Part shown: positions 1-11,284 of the stretch, piece by piece | How the letters are laid out: every line of letters starts with the position of its first letter | Numbering within the stretch: position 1 is the first letter of the stretch | Source of the DNA: Massariosphaeria phaeospora | Taxonomy: Eukaryota > Ascomycota > Dothideomycetes > Pleosporales | DNA length: 64,000 nucleotides | Direction: 5' to 3' | Assembly (NCBI GenBank): GCA_011032825.1 | Contig: JAADJZ010000001.1 | Location: forward strand, 1,736,001 to 1,800,000 | Translations under genes and position numbers: made by a program | Notes under the pieces: generated by a model | The model's database searches: none | What the model saw: the letters and a program-made list of their open reading frames with translations, nothing else | Told to the model about the DNA's origin: nothing

Positions 1-1853
1 TTGGCCTGTTCTTGTCAAGTGGGAAGGTCATCTATATCGCCGGCCCCGGCCTCGCCATCGTTGCTGTCACCCTTGCCTCCTCGGTGATGTGGTCCGTAAT
101 TGCCTGCCTTGGAGAAATGACTGCCCTGTTTCCGGTTCAAGGACCTCTTTTCGAATTTCCTGGGCGATTCATCGACGAGGCGGTTGGTTATGCGACGGGG
201 TGGATAACTTGGTTCGCCTGGGTCGTAATTCTTGCGGCGGAAATCTTGGCTATCGCGCAACTGTGGAAATTCCGTTTCGACGAGCCGTATCTAAGAGATA
301 TTGGTTATCCAGATGAGACATTGGGCTGGAGTACCGAAGGATATAGTCCCGCAGTCTGGGTGTTCCTTTTCTTGATCCTGGTTGGCCTCATCAACTTGCT
401 GCCGGTGCGCCAATACGGACAACTGGAGTACATCTTCGGAGTCATCAAGATACTATTCATCTCCTTACTAATTGTCTTCAACGTCATTGTATCGGCAATG
501 CAAATCGTCCCACATGGAAACCATTTCTGGACATGGAACAAACCCTATGGTTTTGCCTCTGAAAGCCTGGTTGTGCATCCTTCCAATGACGCAGATCCCG
601 GAATTGTCTTGAGGGGTGATCAGGGCAAATTCTTGTCTCTCTGGACTGCCATCACCGCTGCCCTGTTCTCTTTCGTAGGGTTTGAGACTATTGCCATCAC
701 CGCTCCGGAGAATAAGGACCTCGAGACCCACGAGACTATCAAGCTAGCCACCAAGAAGCTTTCCATGCGTATCACGATCCTCTATATCCTCGGCACATTT
801 GTGGGTGGCCTCAATGTTCCCTGTAAGTCCCAAGTACCGGAGACAGTCGAAAGTGAAAGATGGCATATATACTAATACCACGCAGATAATGACCCTAATC
901 TGGTCAGCATTCAAATTAACAGCGTGCGAGCTGGGCACAATAGCGTTTTTATCCTCGCGGCTGTTAGAAATCACTTACGAGGATGGCCATCGATTTTCAA
1001 CGGGTTCTTCATTTTTTCGGCCACCACGAGTGGAATCAACGCATTGTATAACTCTAGTAGGCTGTTGCACGCCTTGGCTAGCATTCCAGAAGCATGGCCT
1101 GTGTGGGCTCAGAACTCTAGGCGAAGATTAGAGACCACTACCTCGCGAGGCGTGCCTTTGGGTACCGTCACGGTCAGTTGGTGCGTTGGGCTGATGGCGT
1201 TCCTAGCTGTCAAGCCCTTCCCTTCGGTCGTTCTGGGACGAATCACCAATAACGCCGTGGTGTCTGAACTTATATGCTACGCTGTCATCTGCTTGTCATA
1301 CATTCAGTTCTACCATAGAATCAAGGACGCCGCACAAGACCCCACTCTGGAGAACCGCACCGCGTTCAATCGCGACGACAAGCAGTACCCGTATCGCACT
1401 CATGGTCAGCTCTTCCGAGCTTACTATGGCCTTCTGTTCTGCATTCTGCTCATAATCTTTAACAATTGGAGAGCCTTCGTGCACCCCTTCAGGTAAGCCT
1501 TCTGGGCACATTGCTTATATTCACTGGAGCTGATACTGGATCCAGCTTCCCGGATTTCATAGCGTCATACATCGGAGTAAGTGTCTGAAGCACCTGAGAG
1601 TTCAGCCGCACTGACGTTGCATCAGATTGCCGTTTTCTTTGCCCTTATCGCTGCATACCACGTCAAGTCAGACGGCTGGAATCCACTGAAATGGCGCCGC
1701 CATGCCTCGATGCAAATTCAACGCCCGCCGCCAAAGGTAGTGGTCCCGGGGAGACGGAGGGGCCACTTGAACTTTCCGAATCCCAAGGATTCGATATGGA
1801 CAGAGGAAAACTTCAGGGCGATTGTTGCCTTTATATGGGGTTGGCTGAAATGA
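1..1853 (+). CDS. amino-acid permease (APC/YAT family), 5' truncated by window edge
   Basis: Plasma-membrane amino-acid/proton symporter of the fungal YAT type. The reading frame is open from base 3 and starts inside the first membrane segments with the family signature GLFLSSGKVIYIAGPGLAI, so the N-terminal cytoplasmic tail lies outside the window. Exons are 1-822, 886-1492, 1546-1575 and 1626-1853; the introns begin GTAAGT, GTAAGC and GTAAGT and end CAG, CAG and CAG. Spliced protein reads PYNDPNLVS across the first junction, a typical YAT segment after TM7-8, and PFSFPDFIASYIG across the second. Several hydrophobic segments are visible (for example VWVFLFLILVGLINLLPV and LLFCILLIIFNNW). The cytoplasmic tail ends after IWGWLK. 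Substrate cannot be told from the sequence. Confidence 0.9.
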
Positions 1854-2985
1854 GAAGGTCGCAATTCATGAGCCGCGTGCTCTAGCGACCATGTCCGTCT
1901 TGGGGTAGTTGTGGCGTTTAGGCCCCCGCCCTGGCCTTACCCTCTACGCCTTTTACAAACCTTCGGCTGTATAGACAATATCTAGTATACTAGATACAGC
2001 AGGGCTTTGTGAAGATAGAAGTAGACTACCTACCTGTTGCTAGAATCTCCTAGGCAGCCAAGAGGATCGCCTATCGGCAATGAATTATGTCAGCGGGGTG
2101 GGCGCTTCGGCCAGTGCTACGAGTTCGTCTAGCGTTGTTGTGCTACGAACGACCCCATCGCTGAGTCTGTCTTCTTGCGGAGCGTGCTACAGCAGCAGGT
2201 TCACAACCTGGCCAAGCTCGCCGGTCAATGACTGGTCTATCCAGAAACAATTCGGCCGCCCAGAACACAGGCCCATGTCCCACAGAACAGGCAGTTCCGG
2301 AGACGGGGCTACAGGTCTCTACGCATGTACATAAATAGCCACGTACTCTATCCTTGCTAAGCCTCTGTGATGAGGGTCTTGATAGTGCTAGATTGCATCT
2401 CCCTGGCCGCAAGCAGGAGTCAGACCAAGACAGCTGTGCAGGGCGCGCAACATGTGAGGTTGCACAGCAATAGAGTGGTTCTGTGTGTCAAGCGCGGAAT
2501 GGCATCTTCCACCGGCTCATCACACTATTTGCAGCACAAGTGGGGGTTGCGACACGTGACCTTGACCGGTCAGGCCAAAGGAGCAGCCAGTTATGCTCAC
2601 CCCGTTGGTGTACGGAGTGTCGCGGCGGGCAATAAGATGGGAGTCCTAGCGCGGGCCTTCGTTCGTCGCTCGTTTATTACCATGTTTCCGACCCCGTCGA
2701 AGCTGAATTGGCCAGCCCATCCAAGACTGCAGACGAAGTGCGTCGCCCGCAACCCTACCACAACTGCCTACCTCTCTGGGAGGGTGTCAGCCAAGGCTGG
2801 TGCTGTCCGGTCTGCCAAAGCGTTCTGGTTGCACACTTCCAGGCAGCGAAGCCCGCCCGCGACCGCGTTTGCGAGGAGGCCGCCATGCGTCTTCTCCAAA
2901 CCACATACTCTGTAAAAGCCACATCGTCTATTTCAGGCTCCGTCGTATCGCCCGTTTCGCGTTGAGCAGGACGCACCCCGCGTCA
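1854..2985. other. intergenic region, permease 3' end to start of WD40-like gene
   Basis: No convincing gene: open frames here overlap on both strands and do not resemble known proteins. It holds the permease 3' UTR, an 18-bp perfect palindrome at 1979-1996, and presumably the promoter and 5' UTR of the gene starting at 2986. Confidence 0.6.
1979..1996. repeat. 18-bp perfect palindrome
   Basis: TATCTAGTATACTAGATA is its own reverse complement. It lies about 125 bp after the permease stop codon. It could form a small hairpin in the 3' UTR or be a chance AT-rich palindrome; no function is shown. Confidence 0.8.
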
Positions 2986-5900
2986 ATGTCCTCTCAACAC
3001 CAGAACCTCGCGGACGTCTGGCAACACCTGCAAGGCAAAGACAACATCGCGCATATCCTGCGTGAGATTATCGGCCAGCACGCTGTCGAATCTACGCTTC
3101 TGAAAGACGATTCGCGAAATACGGAGGAGTCGATTCGAGTTGTGATCTGGGTCAAAACCATCTTCGACTTGCAGCGCTGTTACCTGAGCGGCAATGCTAC
3201 GGGCGTGTCAGAATGCCCGCCATACGTTCTTTCTTGCCTACTTCCGCCAGAACTCCTCTTCTCAACAATCCTCTACCTCATCAATGTCAAGACCAGACTG
3301 TTTTCTAGCCAAACAACGCTCATGACCAGAGAATTCACCCGCCCGAGACACATTCTAGCCCAGACCATCCTATCAGGGCTGCGCCTTCTGCTTCTGAGGA
3401 AAGAAGCCCTTGCGCCGCAGGAAAAACGGCATCTTCAGACTGCAATAAACAGCGCCTGGCAGCGCGATCGGCTCCACGGCGTCGAGCGCTTCATTGTTTC
3501 GGATCTGTTCGCAGCAATTCTGGATTCGTTGAACGAAGAATCACATGACAACCCCTACTCTCAAGAATGGTCCAATGCCAGACTACCAACTTATGCAGCA
3601 GGCTTGGTAAGTCAGACTCGACGAATGGTTGTTCCGCTGGGCTTACTTTGTTAGTACCCGCTGGACATCAAGCCGGAGATGTTCGTGACCGGATTGATTC
3701 ACGGAACCATGGAGGAGGACTGGATAGATGCATACTGGGTGCTGTTCGACTGTTTATGGGCAGTTGAATGTGCAGTGACCCAGCGGCATGTCGACCTTCG
3801 TCGACAGACCGGCGTGCTCGGGTCCAACCAGTTTGGAGCCGACACGGACGAGACTCTAGAGTTACTCTTTCAGACGCGGACGAGTCTTATAATCTCGATA
3901 TTCCACGTGACAGCCCCGATGACTCCAACGCCTGCTCTACTAGACTCGTTAGCGATTACGCTTCTCGATTGGAGCGAGGACCTCGATAGTTTTCTCTCGC
4001 GCCAGGATTCCCTCTTGCAACAACGCGCTTCTATGAGACCGACAACATCTCGAAGTCAGAGTTATAGGAAGAGTGTAGGAGAAATGTCACCCTATTTCGA
4101 GGCTGCGTTGAAGAGCTTCGCAGATTGGCTAGCCAACCGGAAATCAGGATATGAGCAATTCAGTGTCCGACGAGCTGGTGTTACTTCAAATGACATGCAA
4201 GAGATGGTGAAAGAGTGGATGGCGCGAATATCATCTGCAAAGGTGGACACAGAGTCGGAAGAGCCGGAAGGGCCATCGTTACCGGCGTATATCGTGGACT
4301 GCCCGAAACTGCATGTGATCCCGAGGAGATTCCTTGAGTACAAACTCAGATGGATCGATAAGTGGGCATACGAGGTAAGCTTTCTGTCTTGGTATTACCT
4401 TCCATGAGAGATCATAACAGGGGCTGGCGGGACTGGCTCAGGTCATTGGTCTTACTGTTCTGCTTGCCCCGAAGACATGCTTTTCAGAGTACGCCCAACA
4501 TCCTAGCATGTTCTTTAGCAACAGGAAGCTACCACATTGACCGAAGGATTAAGCTAACATTTGGAAGAGCATACAAGAGAACTCCCCGATTGTCAATTGG
4601 AAAGAAGGTATTAACTGAATGCGCCCAAACACTCTTGGTCAGCCACTAACGGACGTTAGGTATTCAATGTCCAAGCTGCAACCCGGGAGAAAAGATCAAG
4701 TGCGCCCGGCTTATTGAACCTTTTCAGCATCTGGCAACCGCTTTGGAGAATCTACATTTTGACGACTATAGCCTAAGTCAGTATTCCGTTGGCGATTCAG
4801 GCTCGTACGACGCAACTTCCCATTCAGCATCAGACGGAAGTGCTGGAATAAGCCTTCCATCACAGTCTACAATGAACGTCAATGTCCCCACACATGTCTC
4901 ACGACCAAGTACGGCTGGAGATATGCAATCAGGGCAACCTCCGCGATATACAGAGTCACCTGTCAGCCCCATCACTCTTGGCCCTATGACACTATATTCG
5001 CGATCTACCGGATCCTCCTATTCTGATTACCCTGTTAGTCCCTTGAATGAGTCCCTGAATATACCAATACCCTCTTCTATTGGATCGAGACTTTCGGTAG
5101 ATCTTCCAATACCGGTCCATACAGCTTCTATTCCAGAGTCTATACCGGAGAATACTATGACTTCAACTAACTCAGACGTCTCGAGTATCAGACTCAATAC
5201 CCCGTCGACGGCAGATTCACAGTGGAGCGCGATCAGTCCTACGAAGTCCAAATTCTCGGAGCGCACACGGCTGAATGCAATCTCTTTTAGAAAGAAGCCA
5301 TCACTGAAAGGGAAGGAAGCATTCCCATTACCAAAAGAACCATCATTCGTGTTCTCAGCTTCTGGTCACTCGTTGTTACTATGGGCCAAAGGAACAAATC
5401 ATCTTGTTCGCTTTGATATCCCTAGCAACGACGCTTCAGCCATACAGGGCTGTAAATACGAGGTTGCGGGCATCGACGTTGCTGCAGCCGGAAACCAAAA
5501 GTGCGCGATCATTGCCGCGAGTGGCCTCTCAAAGCGGAAGCTATTTGTCTTCGACGGCATTAATCTTACATCGGAGTTTGAGACTGACCTAGAGTTCCCC
5601 GGTAGACTAGGGGAGATCTGCATCGCTGTCTCGCGGAACGACAAGTATATTGCAACCTCTCTGAATGACCAGATTCAGATATTTAGCTTGGAAGATGGCA
5701 TCAAGTCAATGGCTTTCCACCACCAGATCCATGTCTACGAGTTAAGAGGAGGCATTTCGCACCGCCGTACGGTGACTATCGGCCGAACTACGAGCGACGA
5801 ATCAATTACAACCGAAACACCTGCTAAAAACGAATCGGGCTGGTTTGGGACACAGGCAAGAGCATTAAGTTCAAGAGAGGCTGCAGAAGAGCAACAGAGG

Positions 5901-6611
5901 CAAACGGCCATTATATCAAGAAAGCTGTACTTCTCGCCGGACAGCAAACGACTTGTTGTTGCTACACAGCTAGGAGACCACTGTGTGTATGTGGATGTTT
6001 GGGATTGCACTAGGGAGCCCGTTAGCACGATATCTGAGCACTCCCGCTCGTTCAAACTCCCTCCTTGGACGTTAAATGACGGAGACCTCACATCGGTATT
6101 CTACGACTCATTCAGACGTTCTGCCATTGTAACCGCCTTCTTGGGAAAAGAGTACCCGGTTCTAGTCCCATTCCCAGGATACGGCCAGCTTCAAAACGAG
6201 ACCTATAGCACCAAGATCGTTCACGCAGCGCAATCTCCTTCCGGTGCGACTTTTGTAACCGCCAACGCTATGACTGAGATCATTCAATTCGAGTACACAG
6301 CTAGAGGAACACTGTCCCCTCACAAGCTCAAAAAGTCTTCCGCAAAAATGAGCAACAGTGTGTTTAAGCCTGGCGCTATTGTGCTTGCTATGCCGCTAGA
6401 GAATTGTTTACAGTGCTTCTGGATCAAGGACGGGAAGTGCATGCTCAGAACCACCAAGCTCGGGTCTGGAGAGACGTTCAGGGACTTTGATATCAGGCCC
6501 CATTACGACCGATTGATGAGTTTGAAGAACAAGGCAGTCATTGCGAGAGCGCCCTCGCTTTTGATTCCGGAGCTGGACGCTGGCGGTGGGTTCGGATCAT
6601 CATTCGGATGA
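2986..6611 (+). CDS. uncharacterised large protein with WD40-like C-terminal region
   Basis: I do not recognise a named family. Modelled exons: 2986-3606, 3655-4374, 4421 to 4488 or 4509 (two possible donors, both in phase), 4570-4607 and 4660-6611, giving about 1,130-1,140 residues. The N-terminal ~450 residues are predicted helical. A CPSCNPGE motif with a CxxC pair follows (base ~4670), then a Ser/Thr/Pro-rich, probably disordered stretch (about 4800-5300), then a beta-rich region with degenerate WD40-like strands (FVFSASGHSLLLWAKG, YIATSLNDQIQIFSLEDG, RLVVATQLGDHCVYVDVWDC). The C-terminus is Gly-rich. An in-frame ATG also exists at 2800, but 2986 (MSSQHQN) is preferred because upstream sequence does not look coding. 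Probably a scaffold or regulator; no enzyme motif is visible. Confidence 0.8.
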
Positions 6612-8984
6612 AGTCAACAAGAATCAGCATCATCAAGTTACAACGACCCATCACAACTCTATCACGACCTCCAATCTGGCGACGCCACGACCGTTCAACT
6701 ACAATCTGTGGCGGGTGAAGATCGAGTACAGAGGTTTAACAGAATCGGCGCGCGTGCGTAATTTACTCTCTCGGAATGTCCGACGGACGCACAGCACAGT
6801 CCAGGGTCCGGGGTTTCTCTAATACCATGCACAGTTCTATATACGGAATGCACGCCACCAACTTTGCATGAAACATGTGAGCGGCTTTTCGCAAGTGTGG
6901 GGCACATCTGGAGGGGGATGCGACTACGCTACAAGGGTATGATTAGGATCATCCGTCGAGGAGAAGAGGAGGACAGAATGGCGGAGGACGAGCGGACACA
7001 GGGCTTGCGCAGTATTTGCGCATATGCTGTAGCGGACGATAGGATATGATAGGAAAGGTCAGGATAGATGGTAATACCGCAGTATACCCTAGCATTTCGC
7101 GAGATCAGTTTGCTTGCTATTCTAATTCAAGATCCAATAATTGTTGTAGCCTTTGAGGATTGTACTCCGTACTGATAATGTCGACCCCACGATTTCCAAG
7201 AATAGCACTCTCACCACTCACCAACCACTTCCCCCCCAGCCAGGCGTTCAGCGTTAACCATCAATATAACCGCACATATTACGACCCACCCCACCTCCTC
7301 CTCCCTCTCGCCTACCCCTGCCCCCCGTCAAATCCTGCCGCGCCCCCCCGAAAAGTTTACACGGACGTCGATCGAGCTGCTGTTTTGGGCGCCCCTCCTT
7401 CGTCTGGAATTGCAACGGTTCGGTTCCAAGGCGCGGCGGCGGGTAGCACAGCATAGCGAGCACGAGCACGAGGACTAGGGGGGTGGTTCGCAATGGTTCC
7501 CGGATGCAGATGTTGTTTGGAGATAGTTAGTAGACAGGTGAGTGGACGTGTCTCGCCGCTGGCCGCTCGCAGTTCGGTAGATGGCAGGGTAGATGGTAGG
7601 GTAGATGGTAGTGTAGTGAGTCGGAGAGCGGAGCGAGAGGGGAGGTCTCGGTATCCGGTCCGTCTAGGCCAACTAGATGTTCCTATGTGTGCGTGTTTGA
7701 CAGTAAGTAGGTAGGTAGACTACCGCGTTAGTAGAAGGTGAGATCAGATCGGATCGGAGGCACACAAATATCGGATCGCAACGTGCTCTTGGTACCTACC
7801 TTTGAGTTCGTGTAAGACGGAGTCTCCTCGTAGTGCGGGTCGGTTCGATTACGGAGTACTCGACCTGGCTTTGTAGACTCGTATCCCGCGATCGGCACTG
7901 CACTGCTGCACTGCATTGCCACTCCTCGCCTCATCTCGGCTCCCATTACGATAGTCGACTCCCGCGCTCGGCCTCGGTAGAAACATCTTGGAGGTAGTAG
8001 TGTACTGTGCCTGCCTAACTACCTACATACACGAGGCTCTACGGCGGAGCGGAGCAACGCGCATGTACATAGCCGTAGCCGTAGCCGTGATACCTACCTA
8101 AATGCCATGTCGCTACACCACGCGCTCGGCAGGACCGAAAAGGTACCCGTACTGTGCTGCACCCCTGACTATCAACTGCACTGAACTCGATTCGCCTCAA
8201 CTCGCCACCGGCTCTACCACTTAGGCCGCCACGCGCACTCCAATAGTTGAAACTCACGTACCTACCCTACCAGTATCCTTTCTCACCGCCCCACCATCGC
8301 AGGCTGTCCGCCCCTCAAACATCAACCCCCCTCCCCCGCCGACGGCGTCCCCACCAAACGTGCTCCGTAAGCCAGAACAGCTGTTTGCTACCTAGGATAA
8401 CGGTATGGCGCCACGACAGGGATGCTTTATGCTCCGCCCGGGGACAGGTTCCACGTGGTCTTACGGGTGTGGGCGGACGGATAGTCAGCCCCCGCTGTGG
8501 TGGTCGTATGTACGCACGGGGCGTACGCGCCTAGGCGGAGTTAGCTGAACTCTCCCCTTGAGGTTGAGGTTGGGAGTCGGAGGTCGGCAGTACGGCGTAA
8601 GGTGCCTAAGGCGAGTAGGTTTCTTTGGACGGGGGTGGTATCGGGTGCTGTTCTTATAGCCCCTGCAAATATAGATAGAGATAGGGTGGATAACAGAAGT
8701 AGGTAATGAGGGTGATAAACGTATGCAGTAGACTGCCATTAGTGGTCCGGGGTACTTGTGGGGCCATGCATGGGGGTTGATCGTTGATAGCTGAAGGCAA
8801 ATTTCAGTAGACTAGTATTGTACAAAATTTAACTCCGAGCATGCTTTGAAAGAAGTACTACCGGTACCGAGGAGATATCGCTCAGGTTCTGCATGTCCCA
8901 ATGCCCCGCAAACTCCAGCTGTTGAAATTGAGATATTTGTCGCAAGAACATTTGGGTTTCGCTGCCAAATGTCGTAGATATCAC
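6612..8984. other. 2.4-kb convergent intergenic region
   Basis: Lies between two 3' ends (WD40-like gene + and IWS1 -). It has no convincing gene. It is rich in short repeats: three tandem 12-mers at 7577-7612, repeated GTAGGTAG/TACCTACC words near 7710-7790 and 8080-8110, a GTAGCC triplicate near 8062-8085, and a C-rich stretch near 7225-7350. Confidence 0.6.
7577..7612. repeat. minisatellite, three tandem 12-mers
   Basis: Three consecutive copies of GTAGATGGYAGK (variants GTAGATGGCAGG, GTAGATGGTAGG, GTAGATGGTAGT). Lies in the convergent gap and in no supported gene. Confidence 0.85.
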
Positions 8985-10420
8985 TCAGTGGTTCCTACGA
9001 GATCTGATCTTCTTCATGATATCCTCACCTCCCCCCGAGCGACCCCTGCCTTCATTGTTGAAGACCACATTGCTCTTAGGTACGATAGTGTAGGTTGTAG
9101 GCCCAGCCTCCATGCGTGCACGCTGGAAGGAGCGAGGAGTCTCGAGAGCTTTGGCACGGGCATTCGCAGCGGCTGTAGCTTGGCTGCTGCCCTGGGTGCT
9201 ACGAACTGGCGCCTTACTAATGAGACAGTTAGCAGGTAGCATCGAAAGTGAGAGGTGGATAGGTACCTTGGATCGTAGTCCGCCTGTGCAAACTCTTTCT
9301 TTCGGTAGTCGTCGGTACGCCGAAGAATGGGACGGGTCCAGTCCGTGAAGAGCCGCTCTGCCTGCCGTTTGATCACTACCTCAGGGCGCTTGCTTTTGAT
9401 GTAGAACATTATGACTTTGCCGATGCCAGAGTAAACCAGACTATCTTTGTTTATGGGGAGTTTGGCTAATGCAGCGAAGAGTTCCTTCTGGATATCATAG
9501 GCGGGGAGACTTCCATCACTAAGCGGTTCGAGGAAGAATCGTACAGCTTCGAGCAGATTAATTTCGGGGTCGACGATCGATTCTTTGAGTGTGTTCTTGT
9601 TGAGAAGGGCTACAACCTCCGGAAGAAGTTTCAGCTTGTGCCGAGCGGGTTCACCGCGCTTTCGACCTTCGTTGTCGGCTTCCGCAGCAGCAGCCATGCG
9701 ACGGCGCATCTCTTCGATTTCCTGATCAGCCATTTGGTCAAGGTCAATGTCTCCCTTCTTGCGACGGCGTGAAGAGTTCCCTTTGACAAGCTGATTGATG
9801 GATCGATCAAGAGCGCGCTTGCGACCTGTCGCTTCGTTAGTATAGAAATCTGTTACACATCGAGCTCAATACATACGCTCTTCTGCCGTAAGGTGCTCCT
9901 CAGCATCCGCAGCTGGACTAGTTGCCCTGACCTTGCCTTCTTTCTTTGATCTTCTATTCTTCCTAGCACCACCCGCGTCGCCAGCATCGACCTCTTCGTC
10001 TCTAGCCTTCTTCCGCCTTGGCTTCTCGGCCTTCTTCTTCTTCTTCTTTGTAGCTGCCTCTTCTCCCTCGACCCGCTTCCTCTTGTGCGCACCAATCACG
10101 CCGAGGGTGGTTTCATCAATCATCTGTGGCTCGCGCTCTTGAATGGCAATATCGGCGTCATTGAAATCCTCGAACTGTTGGTCGTCGAGTTCGCTGAGCA
10201 CCGATTCATTGTCTGACAGGCCCGCCACTTGCACATCGTCCTGGTCAAAGTGTCCGTTGATACCCTCTGTAACCTCCATATCCAGGTGGGGCTCGCCGAT
10301 GGGCGCATCCGGGACCGAGTTTTCTTCGTCGATTTCAGGGCGCAGAGGGTCGTCGGGGTCGTGGCCAGCCTCCGGGAGTGGTGAATTGGAGTGCGAACGG
10401 GTGAATTCGACGTCCTCCAT
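8985..10420 (-). CDS. IWS1: transcription elongation factor IWS1/Spn1
   Basis: Spn1/Iws1 binds Spt6 and RNA polymerase II and helps elongation, chromatin and mRNA export. Exons on the minus strand are 10420-9877, 9825-9267 and 9216-8985, exactly 445 codons (444 residues). The N-terminal half is acidic and then Lys/Arg-rich with a run of six lysines (KKKKKK), as expected for the disordered Spt6/histone-interacting tail. The conserved TFIIS N-terminal (LW-type) helical domain runs about residues 245-345, including LPINKDSLVYSGIGKVIMFY and RLFTDWTRPIL. The C-terminal exon carries the fungal IWS1 end, YTIVPKSNVVF followed by a basic tail. The start MEDVEF at 10420 is chosen because upstream in-frame sequence is not protein-like. 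It shares an 864-bp divergent promoter with PCF11. Confidence 0.95.
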
Positions 10421-11284
10421 AGCTTTTGATTGCGACTTTGCGGAGTCGTTCCGTAGCAGGTAGTAGTGTGGGGGTTCGAAGTCGATCGCGGTCCAAGCGG
10501 GGAGAGGTGAAGATGGGGTGGGTGAGCGCGAGTGGTGATGCGTTGACAATCGCTGATGAAAGAAACGCGGAAGCGCGACTGCGTTTGGCGGTTCGGTGAA
10601 ACTATCTTCCGGCTGAGTCAGGAACGGCCGCTTCCGGGTGCGCCGCCAAGCCCGGCCCTTCTTCAACTTCACCTGCGACCGCTCTCTCCACCACCTCTCT
10701 CTTCTCCAACACCGACACCAACGCCAACACCACACCTCTTTGCTACAGGCACGCGTCAACTCAGCTCATACTTTGCCCAGCTGCACGCGAGAGTCACTTC
10801 CCCATCCCACGACCACTAACCACTTCGCCGGCGCAACAGAAGTTTTTCAACCGGCTACTGGTCGCCTCACACGATCATCGTTTGCGCTGCAGCGCATCCG
10901 ACCCCGACATCATACGCCAACCTTGTCTGTTTCTCTCGGATTGTCTTGTTCTGGCCTTGGGTGGCTTGGAGGAAGGCGCATCGCGCGAGGGCGCGTTTGT
11001 GGCAGTTACAGGAGGAGGGCGAGTTTGGTCTGATGCACGCTGGCGCAGTCGGCTCGCTGCTGCTTTTGGCCCAGTTAGGGCTCTAGCTAGCTTCAACTCG
11101 ATACAGTCTTTTTGCGCATGTTAGAAGAGGAAAACCAGTCAATATTTTGTCTGACCCTGGGACAACCTGCACAGGACTGCACGACCCATCGACATACAGC
11201 GAACAACGTACACTGTTCCATAACCTGCCAGCCTCAACCCTTAACCTTAGCTGTCTGTCTCATCTCCAAGAGCAATTGCCTGCC
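10421..11284. promoter_or_regulatory. divergent promoter region IWS1/PCF11
   Basis: Head-to-head intergenic region of 864 bp. It has pyrimidine-rich stretches (about 10660-10740) and one ACGCGT word near 10749. No coding sequence is supported. Confidence 0.5.

Noticed and set aside
7254..7493. Minus-strand 79-residue frame with a signal-peptide-like start
   Set aside because: The hydrophobic start comes from a simple GAGCACGAGCAC-type repeat and the rest is Gly/Arg-rich. No splice or promoter support.
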